64,000 bases of DNA from Fuerstiella sp041398845 (GTDB lineage Bacteria; Planctomycetota; Planctomycetia; Planctomycetales; Planctomycetaceae): assembly GCA_041398845.1 (NCBI GenBank), contig JAWKTZ010000006.1, forward strand, positions 992,001-1,056,000, written 5' to 3'. Positions 17,841-26,487 of the stretch are shown piece after piece (position 1 is the stretch's first letter; the number at the start of each line of letters is the position of its first letter). Position numbers and translations under genes: made by a program. The notes under the pieces were generated by a model, which was not told where the DNA came from, searched no databases, and saw only the letters and a list, made by a program, of their open reading frames with translations.

Positions 17841-18657
17841 TCCACAGTTCGAGGTTTAATCAGTGCACCGGCGTACGCCTCCGGCACATAAAGTTGGTGG
17901 CCGCCGCCTGGAACTGTACGTCCCAATATAATTGACTTCTGCGGGCCAGCGGGGCCTTCAATCACTAGACTGCCCTTTCTTAGTCGCCACCGGCTCAGTT
18001 TACTCAGATCTCCGCCACCAAAATCCGGAATGACGGCTACTTTTTCCAGCGTGTACGTTCGTGACCGTGGCCCGACAGTACCCCATGCGCTGCGGCGACC
18101 CGCTGCCCCGATCGAACCATCCGCGTTAGTGCCTCCCCACCGGCGCCAAAACGAACGTTCCCGCGTCGTTCGAGAAATCTTCACATTATCCCAACCTGAA
18201 AAGTTTTCCTTGATATTCCGTAGAATGCGCTGAGCTTGCTCACCGGTAACGCCCGCGTCCGAAAGCTCTTGTACAAAACGAGAGTGGTTTCTGGCATACT
18301 CCGCAGAATTATGCACCAACACTCCGTCCTGGCCAACGAAGTAGGTGTGTTCAGCGTGGACTTCGAGGTTGTAGACGTTGGTTTTGGGGCCGGGGCGGGG
18401 GAGGTTGCTGACGACGATTTTTGTGTCGCCGTGCAGAGTCTGCAGGCGTTCGCCCACTCGCAACTGCCCCGCCTGAACATACTCCTGACGATCCACCGAC
18501 CAGAACGGATGATTGCTCGTCGTGCCGATGGGCTCGGCTTCGCCGAGAGTTTTCAGTCGGCAGTTTTCAGTGTTCAGATGCGGAGTGGACTTGTGGGTGT
18601 CCGCGAATGTGTGTGACTCGTCTGGCGGAAGGCTGTTGTTGGGGGATTCAAAGTACT

Positions 18658-18676
18658 CATCACGCTCTGCGTGATG
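18658..18676. repeat. Palindrome CATCACGC-TCT-GCGTGATG inside the toxin frame
   Basis: An 8-bp perfect stem with a 3-base loop. On the coding strand it is read as part of HHAERDEYF in the low-complexity insert that separates the pre-HINT and HINT parts of the toxin. Confidence 0.6.
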
Positions 18677-18810
18677 CGGGGTCGCGGGAACGGTGGCCTG
18701 AGCTTCATTTGACTCGGCCGTCAGAGTTGATGCGGCAGAGGAAGTGCTTTGCGGTGCCGCGTCGTGCCGACTGAGTGCTTTGGTTGGGGGAATGGAATCC
18801 CGCCGGAGGT

Positions 18811-18841
18811 CATCACGCGGAGAGTGATGGGTACGTTGGGG
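18811..18841. repeat. Palindrome with GGTACGTTGGG tail inside the toxin frame
   Basis: CATCACGCGGAGAGTGATG plus the tail GGTACGTTGGGG matches the element at 17122-17152. Here it is translated in frame (PQRTHHSPRDDLR), about 130 bp from the second palindrome at 18658. Confidence 0.6.
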
Positions 18842-19553
18842 GGCATCGGCCAGTACGAGATCGATGACGTCGCCGCTGGAATGATGGAACGTGGCCGTGA
18901 CGATTCGACGGTCATCGTGAGGACCACTAAGCGGTTCGATCGACGGAGCGGCCCGGATGTCGGTGACGACGGCTTCGCCCGTCAGCCCCAGTTCCGGCAG
19001 ATCCATCTGCACCAGCATTCCCACCAGTTCCGCTCCCGCATCTTCCGCCGCCAGCGACGTGAAGATGATGTCTCGGAAGACCGGACGCAGAGGAGACAGG
19101 GGGGCGTGGGGAGAAAGCGGAAACGTGAAAGCGGAAAGCGGATTGCTTGCGGAGGCTGCGGCCCCCAGCCGAGTCGTTCGGAAGGACTGACTTCAGGGTT
19201 GTGGGCGAGAACTCGCTGACCAACACGGATGGTTTCGATCGGCTGAGTCTGAATGCCCTGGGGTGCCGCATGAGTCGGCAGGATTTCCGCGGTGGCTGAC
19301 GCCGTTAGTCCACTGGCCGCGTCTCGGCTGACGTGATCCGGCAGAGCGTTCCAGAAACAGAAGCCGGCGAACAGAACCAGCAGAGTTATTGTGATTCTGC
19401 GAGCGTTGAGAGTTGTCATGATGTGATTCCTGTTTTGTGTTGAGTCAAGAAGAATGAGTTCGATACTGAAGCCACCGCATCAATCGCCAGCAACCCCCAA
19501 CAACAGGTCATCACACACGTCTTCAAAATCCAGACCACTGACATCCAGTTCCG

Positions 19554-19751
19554 GTGTTGGCGGTTCGACAGTCGGTAAGCCCAGGGGTTGAATTCGAGCA
19601 AAAAACGTGGCAGGCCTTCTGGCTGACAGCCGTCGAAGGTCAACCGGCCAACGATGTTGCCGCTGATTTAAACATGACTCACGGTGGAGTCCGCCAGGCG
19701 AAGTACAAAACTCTGAAACGGCTGCGTCTGGAATTCGAAGATCTGCTGTGA
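19554..19751 (+). pseudogene. Relic of an ECF sigma factor (region 4 only)
   Basis: The 65-residue frame contains FEQKTWQAFWLTAVEGQ and DVAADLNMTHGGVRQAKYKT, which read as sigma region 4 of a planctomycete ECF sigma factor, ending in RRLRLEFEDLL-like C-terminal residues as intact ones do. Sigma region 2 and a proper start are missing, and the preceding 130 bp hold no matching frame. It is therefore a truncated copy, next to the disrupted toxin gene in the degraded island. Confidence 0.65.
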
Positions 19752-20069
19752 TCACAAATTCGACCGGGAATTAACCGAGACGCTCTGGCAGATGTGCCGA
19801 ATTGCGCTCCGCAGCCTGCGGGAAAACCGTCGCTTCAGCCGACCGAACACCAGTGCTCCGCCACATTCTCGCCTGCACCAGCAGCGCTGAGTATGCCGCG
19901 ACAGTTTGTTCGAATACGACCGAACACGGAAAAACTGAGTGCCGACATCCGACGATCCGTAAGCTGGCAGACTTGTGAAATATGGTCCGTCAATGCGAGA
20001 ATAGAACGGAATCGACATTCGCGCCTCGGCAACCCAATAAAGCTCTGAACCTACAAGGACCGTCTGACC
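19752..20069. other. Intergenic stretch without recognisable genes
   Basis: Between the sigma relic and the propeller gene there are 318 bases with only short random frames. A weak promoter for the downstream gene may lie in the AT-richer part near 19.97-20.05 kb, but no motif is convincing. Confidence 0.4.
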
Positions 20070-21044
20070 ATGCCGCTACGTTTTTTCTCCTGCGTCCTGA
20101 CCATTCTTGCGATGGCTGCATTTTCGGTTGTCCGGGCCAGCGCTGAGCCCACTCGACGGTTCATCGCGGCCGATTCTTCAAAGCATCGTATCGCCATTAT
20201 TGATGACAAAGGCGGTATCGAATGGGAGCACAAAATCGGGCCTCTGCATGATCTGCATGTACTTCCCAACGGTCATGTGCTGTTTCAGGATTCGTGGACG
20301 CATGTGCTGGAAGTGAATCCCTCAAGCGATGCTGTCGTCTGGGAATACGAAGCCAAAACGGCCCAGGGCAATAAAGGCAAGCGTATCGAAATTCATGCGT
20401 TTCAGCGTCTGAACGATGGCAACACGATGGTTGTCGAATCCGGTCGTTCACGCATTGTGGAACTCGACAAGGACAACAACGTTGTGGTCGAGATTCCCCT
20501 GAAGGTCAGCAAACCGGATGCTCACCGTGACACTCGGCTGGTTCGAAAACTGGACACCGGCAACTATCTGGTCTGCCACGAAGGTGATGCGGTCGTTCGC
20601 GAATACGATCCCACGGGCAAGACGGTATGGGAATATGCGGTGCCATTGTTTGGTCGGGAACCGGCCAATGGACATGGCGTGGAAGGTTTCGGAAACCAGT
20701 GCTTCTGTGCTCTGCGATTAAAGAACGGCAACACGCTGATTTCCACCGGCAACGGTCATGCCGTGATTGAAGTGACTCCGGCCGGTCAGGATGTGTGGAG
20801 CATTCATCAAAATGATCTTCCCGACATTCAGTTGGCATGGGTGACATCTCTGCAGGTCCTGCCCGGCGGCAATATCTTGATCGGCAACTGCCACGCCGAA
20901 GAAAGGAATCCACAGTTGATTGAAGTCAATCGCGAGAAACGCGTTGTCTGGACGTTCAAAGATTTCGATCGCTTCGGGAACGCGTTGACAAATTCACAGA
21001 TTCTGTCCGTGGACGGCAAGAAAGTCGCCAACAGTCTGCGGTAG
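20070..21044 (+). CDS. Secreted PQQ-like beta-propeller protein
   Basis: The 324-aa product begins with a signal peptide (FFSCVLTILAMAAFSVVRASA) and is followed by repeated blades of the type G-N/D-T-L-V-S and V-V-W-E/T: GGIEWEH, AVVWEYE, GNTMVVESGRSRIVELD, GKTVWEYAVP, GNTLISTGNGHAVIEV, KRVVWTFKD. This is the eight-bladed propeller pattern of PQQ-type/BamB-like proteins; the cofactor-binding Trp-Cys motif of true quinoproteins is absent. Its task outside the cytoplasm is unknown. ATG at 20070. It is the first of five closely spaced plus-strand genes for exported proteins, with the DUF1501 gene 85 bp downstream of its end. Confidence 0.8.
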   Translation: MPLRFFSCVLTILAMAAFSVVRASAEPTRRFIAADSSKHRIAIIDDKGGIEWEHKIGPLHDLHVLPNGHVLFQDSWTHVLEVNPSSDAVVWEYEAKTAQGNKGKRIEIHAFQRLNDGNTMVVESGRSRIVELDKDNNVVVEIPLKVSKPDAHRDTRLVRKLDTGNYLVCHEGDAVVREYDPTGKTVWEYAVPLFGREPANGHGVEGFGNQCFCALRLKNGNTLISTGNGHAVIEVTPAGQDVWSIHQNDLPDIQLAWVTSLQVLPGGNILIGNCHAEERNPQLIEVNREKRVVWTFKDFDRFGNALTNSQILSVDGKKVANSLR

Positions 21045-21062
21045 AAGGAGCAGCATTTTGCT

Positions 21063-21090
21063 CACGGATGGTAACGTATACAATCCGTGG
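21063..21090. repeat. Palindromic element CACGGATGGTAAC / GTATACAATCCGTGG
   Basis: The inverted pair surrounds the centre GTAACGTATAC and is the shortest member of a family found also at 48510-48587, 52091-52105 and 56037-56117. It lies in the 85-bp gap before the DUF1501 start, inside the longest open frame but upstream of the preferred ATG at 21130. Confidence 0.7.
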
Positions 21091-21129
21091 GAAACTCTCG
21101 TCCCCCATTCAGCGACAACTCGGGCACAC

Positions 21130-22509
21130 ATGCACACTCGACGCCAACATTTGTATGGTTTGGGAGCCGGCCTGGGCAGCATCGCATTTTCCGCTTTGCT
21201 GGCGGACGAGGCGCAGCGAAGTTCTGCGGTTGTGCATTTCCCCGAAGCCAAAGCGAAGCACTGCATTTTCCTGTATATGGAAGGCGGGCCGTCGCACATT
21301 GACACGTTCGACCCCAAGCCCAAACTGGCGGATCTGCATCTGCAGGAATTCCAGCGTTCGGGTGACGAACAATCAGCGATGTCCAGCGGCAAACGGTACT
21401 ACGTGCAAAGTCCGTTTCAGTTTGGGAAGCACGGCGATTCCGGCGCGGACATGTGCCACTTGTGGCAGAACCTGGCAAGCGTCGCGGACGACCTGTGTTT
21501 CTATCGCGGCTGTCAGGTGGAATCGGTCAATCATCCGACCGCCAACTACCACGTGAACACCGGCAATCGCTTCGGCGGCGATCCGGCGCTTGGAGCATGG
21601 GTGAATTACGGACTGGGAACCGAAAACAAGGACCTGCCCGGGTTTATTGTGCTGCCCGAGCTCGCTCATCCACAGGGCGGGGCGGCCAACTGGTCGAACG
21701 GATTTCTGCCGACTCGCCTGCAGGGCACACCGCTGCGTCCCAAAGGTTCGCCCATTCTGGACATTCATCCGCGCAAAGAAATCACTCGCGAACATCAGCG
21801 CCGGACGCTCGACTTTCTGGCGGCGTTAAATCAGCGTCACGCGGAACAACACCCGCAGCACGATCAACTGGCGGCTCGCATGGAGAGCTACGAACTCGCG
21901 TTTCGCATGCAGGTCCAGGTTCCGGAAATCGTCGACCTGTCCAACGAAACTCGCAGCACGCTGGACATGTACGGAGTTGGCCAGGAACCCACCGACAGCT
22001 TCGCTCGCCGCTGCCTGCTGGCTCGCAAACTGGTGGAAAAGGGAGTGCGATTTGTGCAGTTGTATGCCAGCACCTGGGACTCGCACGACTACATTGCAAA
22101 GGCGCATGGCAGTCTGATTCCCACCGTCGACCGCCCGATTGCGGCGCTGCTGCAGGATCTGAAAACACGAGGTCTGCTTGACGAAACTCTGGTGATCTGG
22201 ATGGGCGAATTCGGAAGAACGCCGGACAACGGAGTTCGCGGTGGCGGAGTCGCCTACGGACGCGATCACAATCCCGATGCCATGACCATCTGGCTGGCCG
22301 GAGGCGGCTGCAACGCGGGACACACGATCGGAGCGACCGACGAAATCGGTGCCGAAGCTGTTTCCGACGTCCATCACATCCGCGATTTCCACGTGACCAT
22401 TTTGAAGTTGCTGGGACTGGATGACAACAAGCTAAGCTACTACCACGCCGGCCGCTTCAAACAGCTCAGCCAGTTCGGTGGCAAGCCCATCGACAAACTC
22501 ATTGGCTGA
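21130..22509 (+). CDS. DUF1501 secreted sulfatase-like protein
   Basis: This is a DUF1501 family protein of the alkaline phosphatase/sulfatase fold, an abundant planctomycete family. From ATG 21130 the N-terminus is MHTRRQHLYGLGAGLGSIAF, an RR-type (Tat-like) signal. Typical family stretches follow: IFLYMEGGPSHIDTFDPKP near the start of the mature protein, VNHPTANYHVNTGN, LLARKLVEKGVRFVQLY, TLVIWMGEFGRTPDN and GRDHNPDAMTIWLAGGG. The metal-binding residues of active sulfatases are only partly conserved in this family, so the activity is uncertain. The longer frame from 21058 would put a palindromic repeat in the coding region and is rejected. The next gene starts 41 bp after the stop. Confidence 0.92.
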   Translation: MHTRRQHLYGLGAGLGSIAFSALLADEAQRSSAVVHFPEAKAKHCIFLYMEGGPSHIDTFDPKPKLADLHLQEFQRSGDEQSAMSSGKRYYVQSPFQFGKHGDSGADMCHLWQNLASVADDLCFYRGCQVESVNHPTANYHVNTGNRFGGDPALGAWVNYGLGTENKDLPGFIVLPELAHPQGGAANWSNGFLPTRLQGTPLRPKGSPILDIHPRKEITREHQRRTLDFLAALNQRHAEQHPQHDQLAARMESYELAFRMQVQVPEIVDLSNETRSTLDMYGVGQEPTDSFARRCLLARKLVEKGVRFVQLYASTWDSHDYIAKAHGSLIPTVDRPIAALLQDLKTRGLLDETLVIWMGEFGRTPDNGVRGGGVAYGRDHNPDAMTIWLAGGGCNAGHTIGATDEIGAEAVSDVHHIRDFHVTILKLLGLDDNKLSYYHAGRFKQLSQFGGKPIDKLIG

Positions 22510-22550
22510 TGCTGACTTACCCTCCTTCTATTTCCTGCCGAGACCAACAC

Positions 22551-23696
22551 ATGCCACAGCAACTCATCGTTACATTATTGTTGATCATCGGAACCGCAAC
22601 ACCGCCGATCATTGTCGCCGACTCACTGCCGGGTGCTCGGCCGGTCATCAACGCGTCCGAATTTGCATCGCTGCAGGCGGCATTAGACGCGATCCCCCAG
22701 GAGGGCGGACTGGTTCGACTTCCGGCGGGAAATTTTGAAATCACGGAACCACTGCGACTGCAGCGTGGGGATGTGAGGATCGAAGGAGCAGGCTCGGCCA
22801 CCAACATTATCAATGTGAACACCGACGGTCAGTCAGCGTTGATTGTCCAGCACGCCGATGGCAGTAAGACAAAGAAGGCGGATCGATTGTGGCGAGTCAA
22901 CCTGGCCAACTTTCGGATCACTGGCACCGAAAAAAGCGGGCATGGAATCGAAGCCATTGAAATCGAAGAAATCTTCATACAAGGCATATCCGTGTCGTAT
23001 CACGGTGGCGACGGCATTCGTCTGGACCGCTGCTACGAAGATCCTCGTGTCAGTGATTGCCTGATCACGTACAACAAAGCTGTTGGGCTGAACCTGCTGG
23101 GCTGCCACGATATTGTCGTATCCTCCAACCAGTTCGAAGAAAACCAGGACGCATTGCACTGCAAGGACGGCTTCAATTTGTGCATGACAGGCAACTGCGT
23201 CGATGATCATCTGGATCGTGGCGTACTGATTGAGAAAACGTATGGTTCGGTGTTGTCCGGCAACATGATTGAAGAATGCAACGGAACAGCCGTCACACTG
23301 GACCGCGACTGCTACGGCATCACCATTAGCGCCAATGTGATCGCTCATAATGGTGCCGGAGTCGACCTGGTGGATGCCCATGGTTGTGCCGTCAGCGCCA
23401 ACACGTTTACCATCATGAAGACTCATGCGCTGCGAGTTGGAAAAAACAGCGGTCGCATTACGGTGACGGGTAACAACTTCAGCAACAGCTTTGTCGGAGA
23501 CCACGATGTGCTGAGAAAACCGGAAGACAGAGCAGCCGGCGGGCTGGTGCTGGATTCCGCGAAGGACGTCAACGTCACGGGCAACGTATTTTCCGGACTG
23601 ACTGTGGAAGCCATCACGATGATCGGTGATGAAAAGACGGTTCTGATCGCTTCGAATGTGGTTGTCGACGGCGAGTCGGAGAAGGATCCGGAATAG
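22551..23696 (+). CDS. Secreted right-handed beta-helix protein
   Basis: The protein starts at ATG 22551 with a signal peptide (LIVTLLLIIGTATPPIIVA). It has the pectate-lyase-like coil pattern: an entry segment SLQAALDAIPQEGGLVRLPAG, then repeated turns with N/G/V at regular spacing (GHGIEAIEIEEIFIQGISVS, GVLIEKTYGSVLSGN, GVDLVDAHGCAVSANT, VNVTGNVFSG). The 381-aa length fits a single parallel beta-helix. Such proteins bind or cleave polysaccharides, and no catalytic residues can be named. It is 41 bp downstream of the DUF1501 gene and may act on the same material. Confidence 0.85.
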   Translation: MPQQLIVTLLLIIGTATPPIIVADSLPGARPVINASEFASLQAALDAIPQEGGLVRLPAGNFEITEPLRLQRGDVRIEGAGSATNIINVNTDGQSALIVQHADGSKTKKADRLWRVNLANFRITGTEKSGHGIEAIEIEEIFIQGISVSYHGGDGIRLDRCYEDPRVSDCLITYNKAVGLNLLGCHDIVVSSNQFEENQDALHCKDGFNLCMTGNCVDDHLDRGVLIEKTYGSVLSGNMIEECNGTAVTLDRDCYGITISANVIAHNGAGVDLVDAHGCAVSANTFTIMKTHALRVGKNSGRITVTGNNFSNSFVGDHDVLRKPEDRAAGGLVLDSAKDVNVTGNVFSGLTVEAITMIGDEKTVLIASNVVVDGESEKDPE

Positions 23697-23811
23697 ACGT
23701 GAGGCGATTTTCGAATGACATCCTGAGAAGCACTGGATAGAATGAAGTTCCGCTGGCATTCCCGCCCATGTCGCATCACAGTCGATTCACATCTGTTCAA
23801 ACGGTTTTCCC

Positions 23812-25005
23812 ATGAGACCTCTCATTTTCACAATGCTGCTGATTGGCAGCAATGTTTCCGCGAATGCCAACTGGTGTCCGTTTTGTGACGCTCCGTCGCT
23901 GACTCTGGCTGAGCAGGTTGATCAGTCGGGGCATTTATTGCTGGGCAAGTGGCTGGGGGGCGAAAAACCAACCAATGATTCTTCGGGATCCTCAAAGTTC
24001 GAAATCGTGGCCGTTGCCAGGTCAAAGGGGGACGTGTTCAAAGTCGGCCAGGAAATCGAATTGCCTCAGTATGTGGCTGGCGATCAGAAAAAGCAGTACA
24101 CGCTGATGGGGCCGGACACGAAGCTGATCGACTGGCATGTCCCTTCCGAAACGTCTCAGGATGCGTGGGAATACGTGTCCGGACTGCCCATGCCGGTTAC
24201 GGAACAATCCGAACAGATCAAGCGACTGGCCTACTTTCTGGACTACCTTGAACATCCCGTCTTGACGGTTTCGAATGACGCGTATGCCGAATTCGCGGCG
24301 GCTCCGTATGAAGTCATCACGCCACTCTCAGACAGAATGCCCCGGGAAAAGCTGCGACAATGGGTCACCAACCCGGAGACTCCGGTCACTCGCCTTGGTC
24401 TGTATGGTCTGCTGCTGGGACTGTGTGGCAAAGACGAAGATGCCGAGGCGATGAAGCAGAAAATTCTGCACCCTGATTCCGATTTCCGACTGGGGATTGA
24501 AGGAGTCATGTCAGGTTATCTGATCATTTCGGGTGAAGCCGGACTGAAGGTTCTTGAAGACAGCAAGATGCAGGCCACGACCTACGTGACGAAAGACGGT
24601 GAAGAAAAGAAACTCCCCTTCAGCGAAACGTATGCCGCCATGCAGACACTGCGATTCATGTGGACATATGAACCGGATCGCATTCCCAAACAGCGATTAA
24701 AGGAATCCATGCGCACTCTGCTGGAACGTCCGGAACTGGCCGACCTGGTCATTGCTGACCTTGCTCGCTGGAAAGACTGGGACGTGCAGGCACGGCTCAT
24801 GGCCATGTACGATGAGGAAGCGTTCGACATTCCTTCAGTCAAACGTGCCATCGTGCGGTACTTCTTTTACTGCAGCAAGGATTTCGAAGAAGGCAAGGAA
24901 GCCACCGTACCGGAATACGCAATCGCCGCCGCAGAGCACCTGAAGACGCTCGAGGACAAGGATCCCAAGACCGTTCGGAACGCCAAACGGTTTCTGGTTC
25001 GCTGA
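23812..25005 (+). CDS. Exported protein with N-terminal WCPFC motif
   Basis: I do not recognise this 397-aa protein by a family name, though similar ones seem to occur in planctomycetes. The signal peptide (LIFTMLLIGSNVSANA) is followed immediately by WCPFCDAPSLTLAEQ, a CxxC motif as in redox or haem-binding sites, and by an SH3/OB-like segment (GDVFKVGQEIELPQYV). The remainder is helical, with HEAT/armadillo-like periodicity (TPVTRLGLYGLLLGLCGKDED, DLVIADLARWKDWDVQARL). It probably acts on the outside of the membrane. It is 115 bp downstream of the beta-helix gene and 69 bp upstream of the next propeller gene. Confidence 0.75.
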   Translation: MRPLIFTMLLIGSNVSANANWCPFCDAPSLTLAEQVDQSGHLLLGKWLGGEKPTNDSSGSSKFEIVAVARSKGDVFKVGQEIELPQYVAGDQKKQYTLMGPDTKLIDWHVPSETSQDAWEYVSGLPMPVTEQSEQIKRLAYFLDYLEHPVLTVSNDAYAEFAAAPYEVITPLSDRMPREKLRQWVTNPETPVTRLGLYGLLLGLCGKDEDAEAMKQKILHPDSDFRLGIEGVMSGYLIISGEAGLKVLEDSKMQATTYVTKDGEEKKLPFSETYAAMQTLRFMWTYEPDRIPKQRLKESMRTLLERPELADLVIADLARWKDWDVQARLMAMYDEEAFDIPSVKRAIVRYFFYCSKDFEEGKEATVPEYAIAAAEHLKTLEDKDPKTVRNAKRFLVR

Positions 25006-25074
25006 ATTCCTGCGACAACACCGTTGACGCTGAACCTGCATGCACCGACAGCAACGTTTGAATGAGGTGAGTCT

Positions 25075-26388
25075 GTGAGAAATCCGGTGTGGGCCTGGCT
25101 GTTCTGCGTTTCTCTGACTGCACCAGCAACCGGGCAGCCAGACCAGCCGCTGCAAAACTGGCATCAGTGGCGAGGCCCGTTTGCCAATGGCACGGCCGCC
25201 ACGACTGCAACTCCGCCAACAGAATGGAGTACTGACCGGAACGTGAGATGGACTGTGGATGTGCCGGGGCAGGGCACAGGGACGCCGATTGTCTGGGGAG
25301 ATCGCGTCTTCGTTCTGTCCGCAAAGCCAACGGACCGCAAAGCAGAGAATCCTCCGCAGGCATCCGAGCTTTCCAAAACGGTTCCTCCGGACGTGTACTA
25401 TCAGTTTATCGTCTCGTGCGTCAGCCGCGCCACGGGGGAAATTCTCTGGCAGAAGATTGCGATCGAAGAAGTCCCGCATGAAGGCCACCATCCAACTCAT
25501 ACATATGCCGGTGGTTCGCCCACAACCGACGGACAGCGACTTTATGCTTCGTTTGGTTCACGAGGCATCTTTGCTTACTCACTGGACGGCGACCTGTTGT
25601 GGAAAACGGATCTCGGCGACATGCGGACTCGCTATGGCTGGGGCGAAGCCGTCACGCCTGTCATTCAGGATGATTCTCTGATTATCAACTGGGATCAGGA
25701 AGAAGGATCCTTCATCACATGCCTGAATGCGGCCACCGGAGAACCGCGATGGAAGACGGCTCGACCAACCGAAGTCACGTCATGGAATACTCCGCTGGTC
25801 ACTTCGTTCGGAGATGACCATCTGGTTGTTGTGAACGGGACGGGTAAAGTCCGAGCCTACATGCTGAGTTCCGGTCGGGAAGTATGGGCTTGCGGAGGAC
25901 AGACGGTGAACGCGATTCCGTCGCCGGTACGGTTTCGGGATAACGTGATTGCCATGAGCGGCTATCGGGGTGCAATGGCCGCTTCGATTCCGCTGGATTC
26001 CTCAGGTGATGTCACCGGATCGAAATCTCTGACATGGCAATATCATTCCGGCACGCCGTATGTGCCGTCGCCGTTACTGCACAAGGATCGACTTTTCTTC
26101 ACCGGAGGCAATGGCAACATTCTGACCGTTCTGGACGCCGCCACCGGCCAGCCGATTCGGGAAGCCAGTCGACTCTCTTCCGCTCGAAACTTCTACGCAT
26201 CGCCGGTCTTCGCGAACGGCCACATCTATTTTCTGGACCGCAACGGGACCTGTGTGGTCCTGTCTGCTGACTCACTGGATGTCGTTGCAGTCAATCAACT
26301 GAACGACGCCACCGACGCATCTCCCGTGGCAGTCGACCAGCAGTTGTTTTTGCGCAGTTGGACCAGGCTGTACTGCATTGCGAAATAG
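25075..26388 (+). CDS. PQQ-binding-like beta-propeller protein
   Basis: A GTG start at 25075 opens a 437-aa secreted protein with signal (WAWLFCVSLTAPATG). The mature part begins NWHQWRGPFANG, typical of planctomycete outer-membrane propeller proteins. Blades are evident from repeated GTPIVWGDRVFVLSA, ATGEILWQKI, YSLDGDLLWKTDLGD, NAATGEPRWKTA, SPVFANGHIYFLDRNG and VVLSADSLDVVAVNQL, the last closing the propeller. It may serve in outer-membrane protein assembly (BamB-like) or as a redox-independent scaffold; no catalytic residues are visible. It overlaps no neighbour and lies 100 bp upstream of the HEAT-like protein. Confidence 0.82.
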   Translation: MRNPVWAWLFCVSLTAPATGQPDQPLQNWHQWRGPFANGTAATTATPPTEWSTDRNVRWTVDVPGQGTGTPIVWGDRVFVLSAKPTDRKAENPPQASELSKTVPPDVYYQFIVSCVSRATGEILWQKIAIEEVPHEGHHPTHTYAGGSPTTDGQRLYASFGSRGIFAYSLDGDLLWKTDLGDMRTRYGWGEAVTPVIQDDSLIINWDQEEGSFITCLNAATGEPRWKTARPTEVTSWNTPLVTSFGDDHLVVVNGTGKVRAYMLSSGREVWACGGQTVNAIPSPVRFRDNVIAMSGYRGAMAASIPLDSSGDVTGSKSLTWQYHSGTPYVPSPLLHKDRLFFTGGNGNILTVLDAATGQPIREASRLSSARNFYASPVFANGHIYFLDRNGTCVVLSADSLDVVAVNQLNDATDASPVAVDQQLFLRSWTRLYCIAK

Positions 26389-26487
26389 CCTGGTATACTC
26401 CGGCGCTTCGGGCCATCCTGTGTGGTCGGCCGTCATCAGTCATATCTGCCGCAGTTTTCGTCATCTTCCGCAAACAGGGACACGTTT

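Larger units (their letters stand above)
17837..19419 (-). pseudogene. HINT-domain polymorphic toxin, reading frame disrupted near 19.1 kb
   Basis: The N-terminal part (ATG 19419) has a membrane or signal segment (ITITLLVLFAGFCFW) and the planctomycete HINT-protein motif VGQRVLAHNPEVS. The continuation is in another frame: from about 19.1 kb leftward, PLRPVFRDIIFTSLAAEDAG, then LPELGLTGEAVVTDI, the HINT blocks TTSNHPFWSVDRQE and YFVGQDGVLVHN, and a 156-aa C-terminal toxin region (from about 18307). The two frames differ by two bases modulo three; about 90 bp of repeat-like sequence lies at the junction. The downstream frame alone, from ATG 19024, could give 395 aa. HINT domains cleave off C-terminal toxins in contact-dependent systems. 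The toxin tail (SFWRRWGG, IEGPAGPQ, VPGGGHQLYVPE) loosely recalls NAD-targeting ADP-ribosyltransferase/TNT-like toxins. It may be a pseudogene, a sequencing indel, or an in-frame remainder that is still expressed. Confidence 0.7.
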
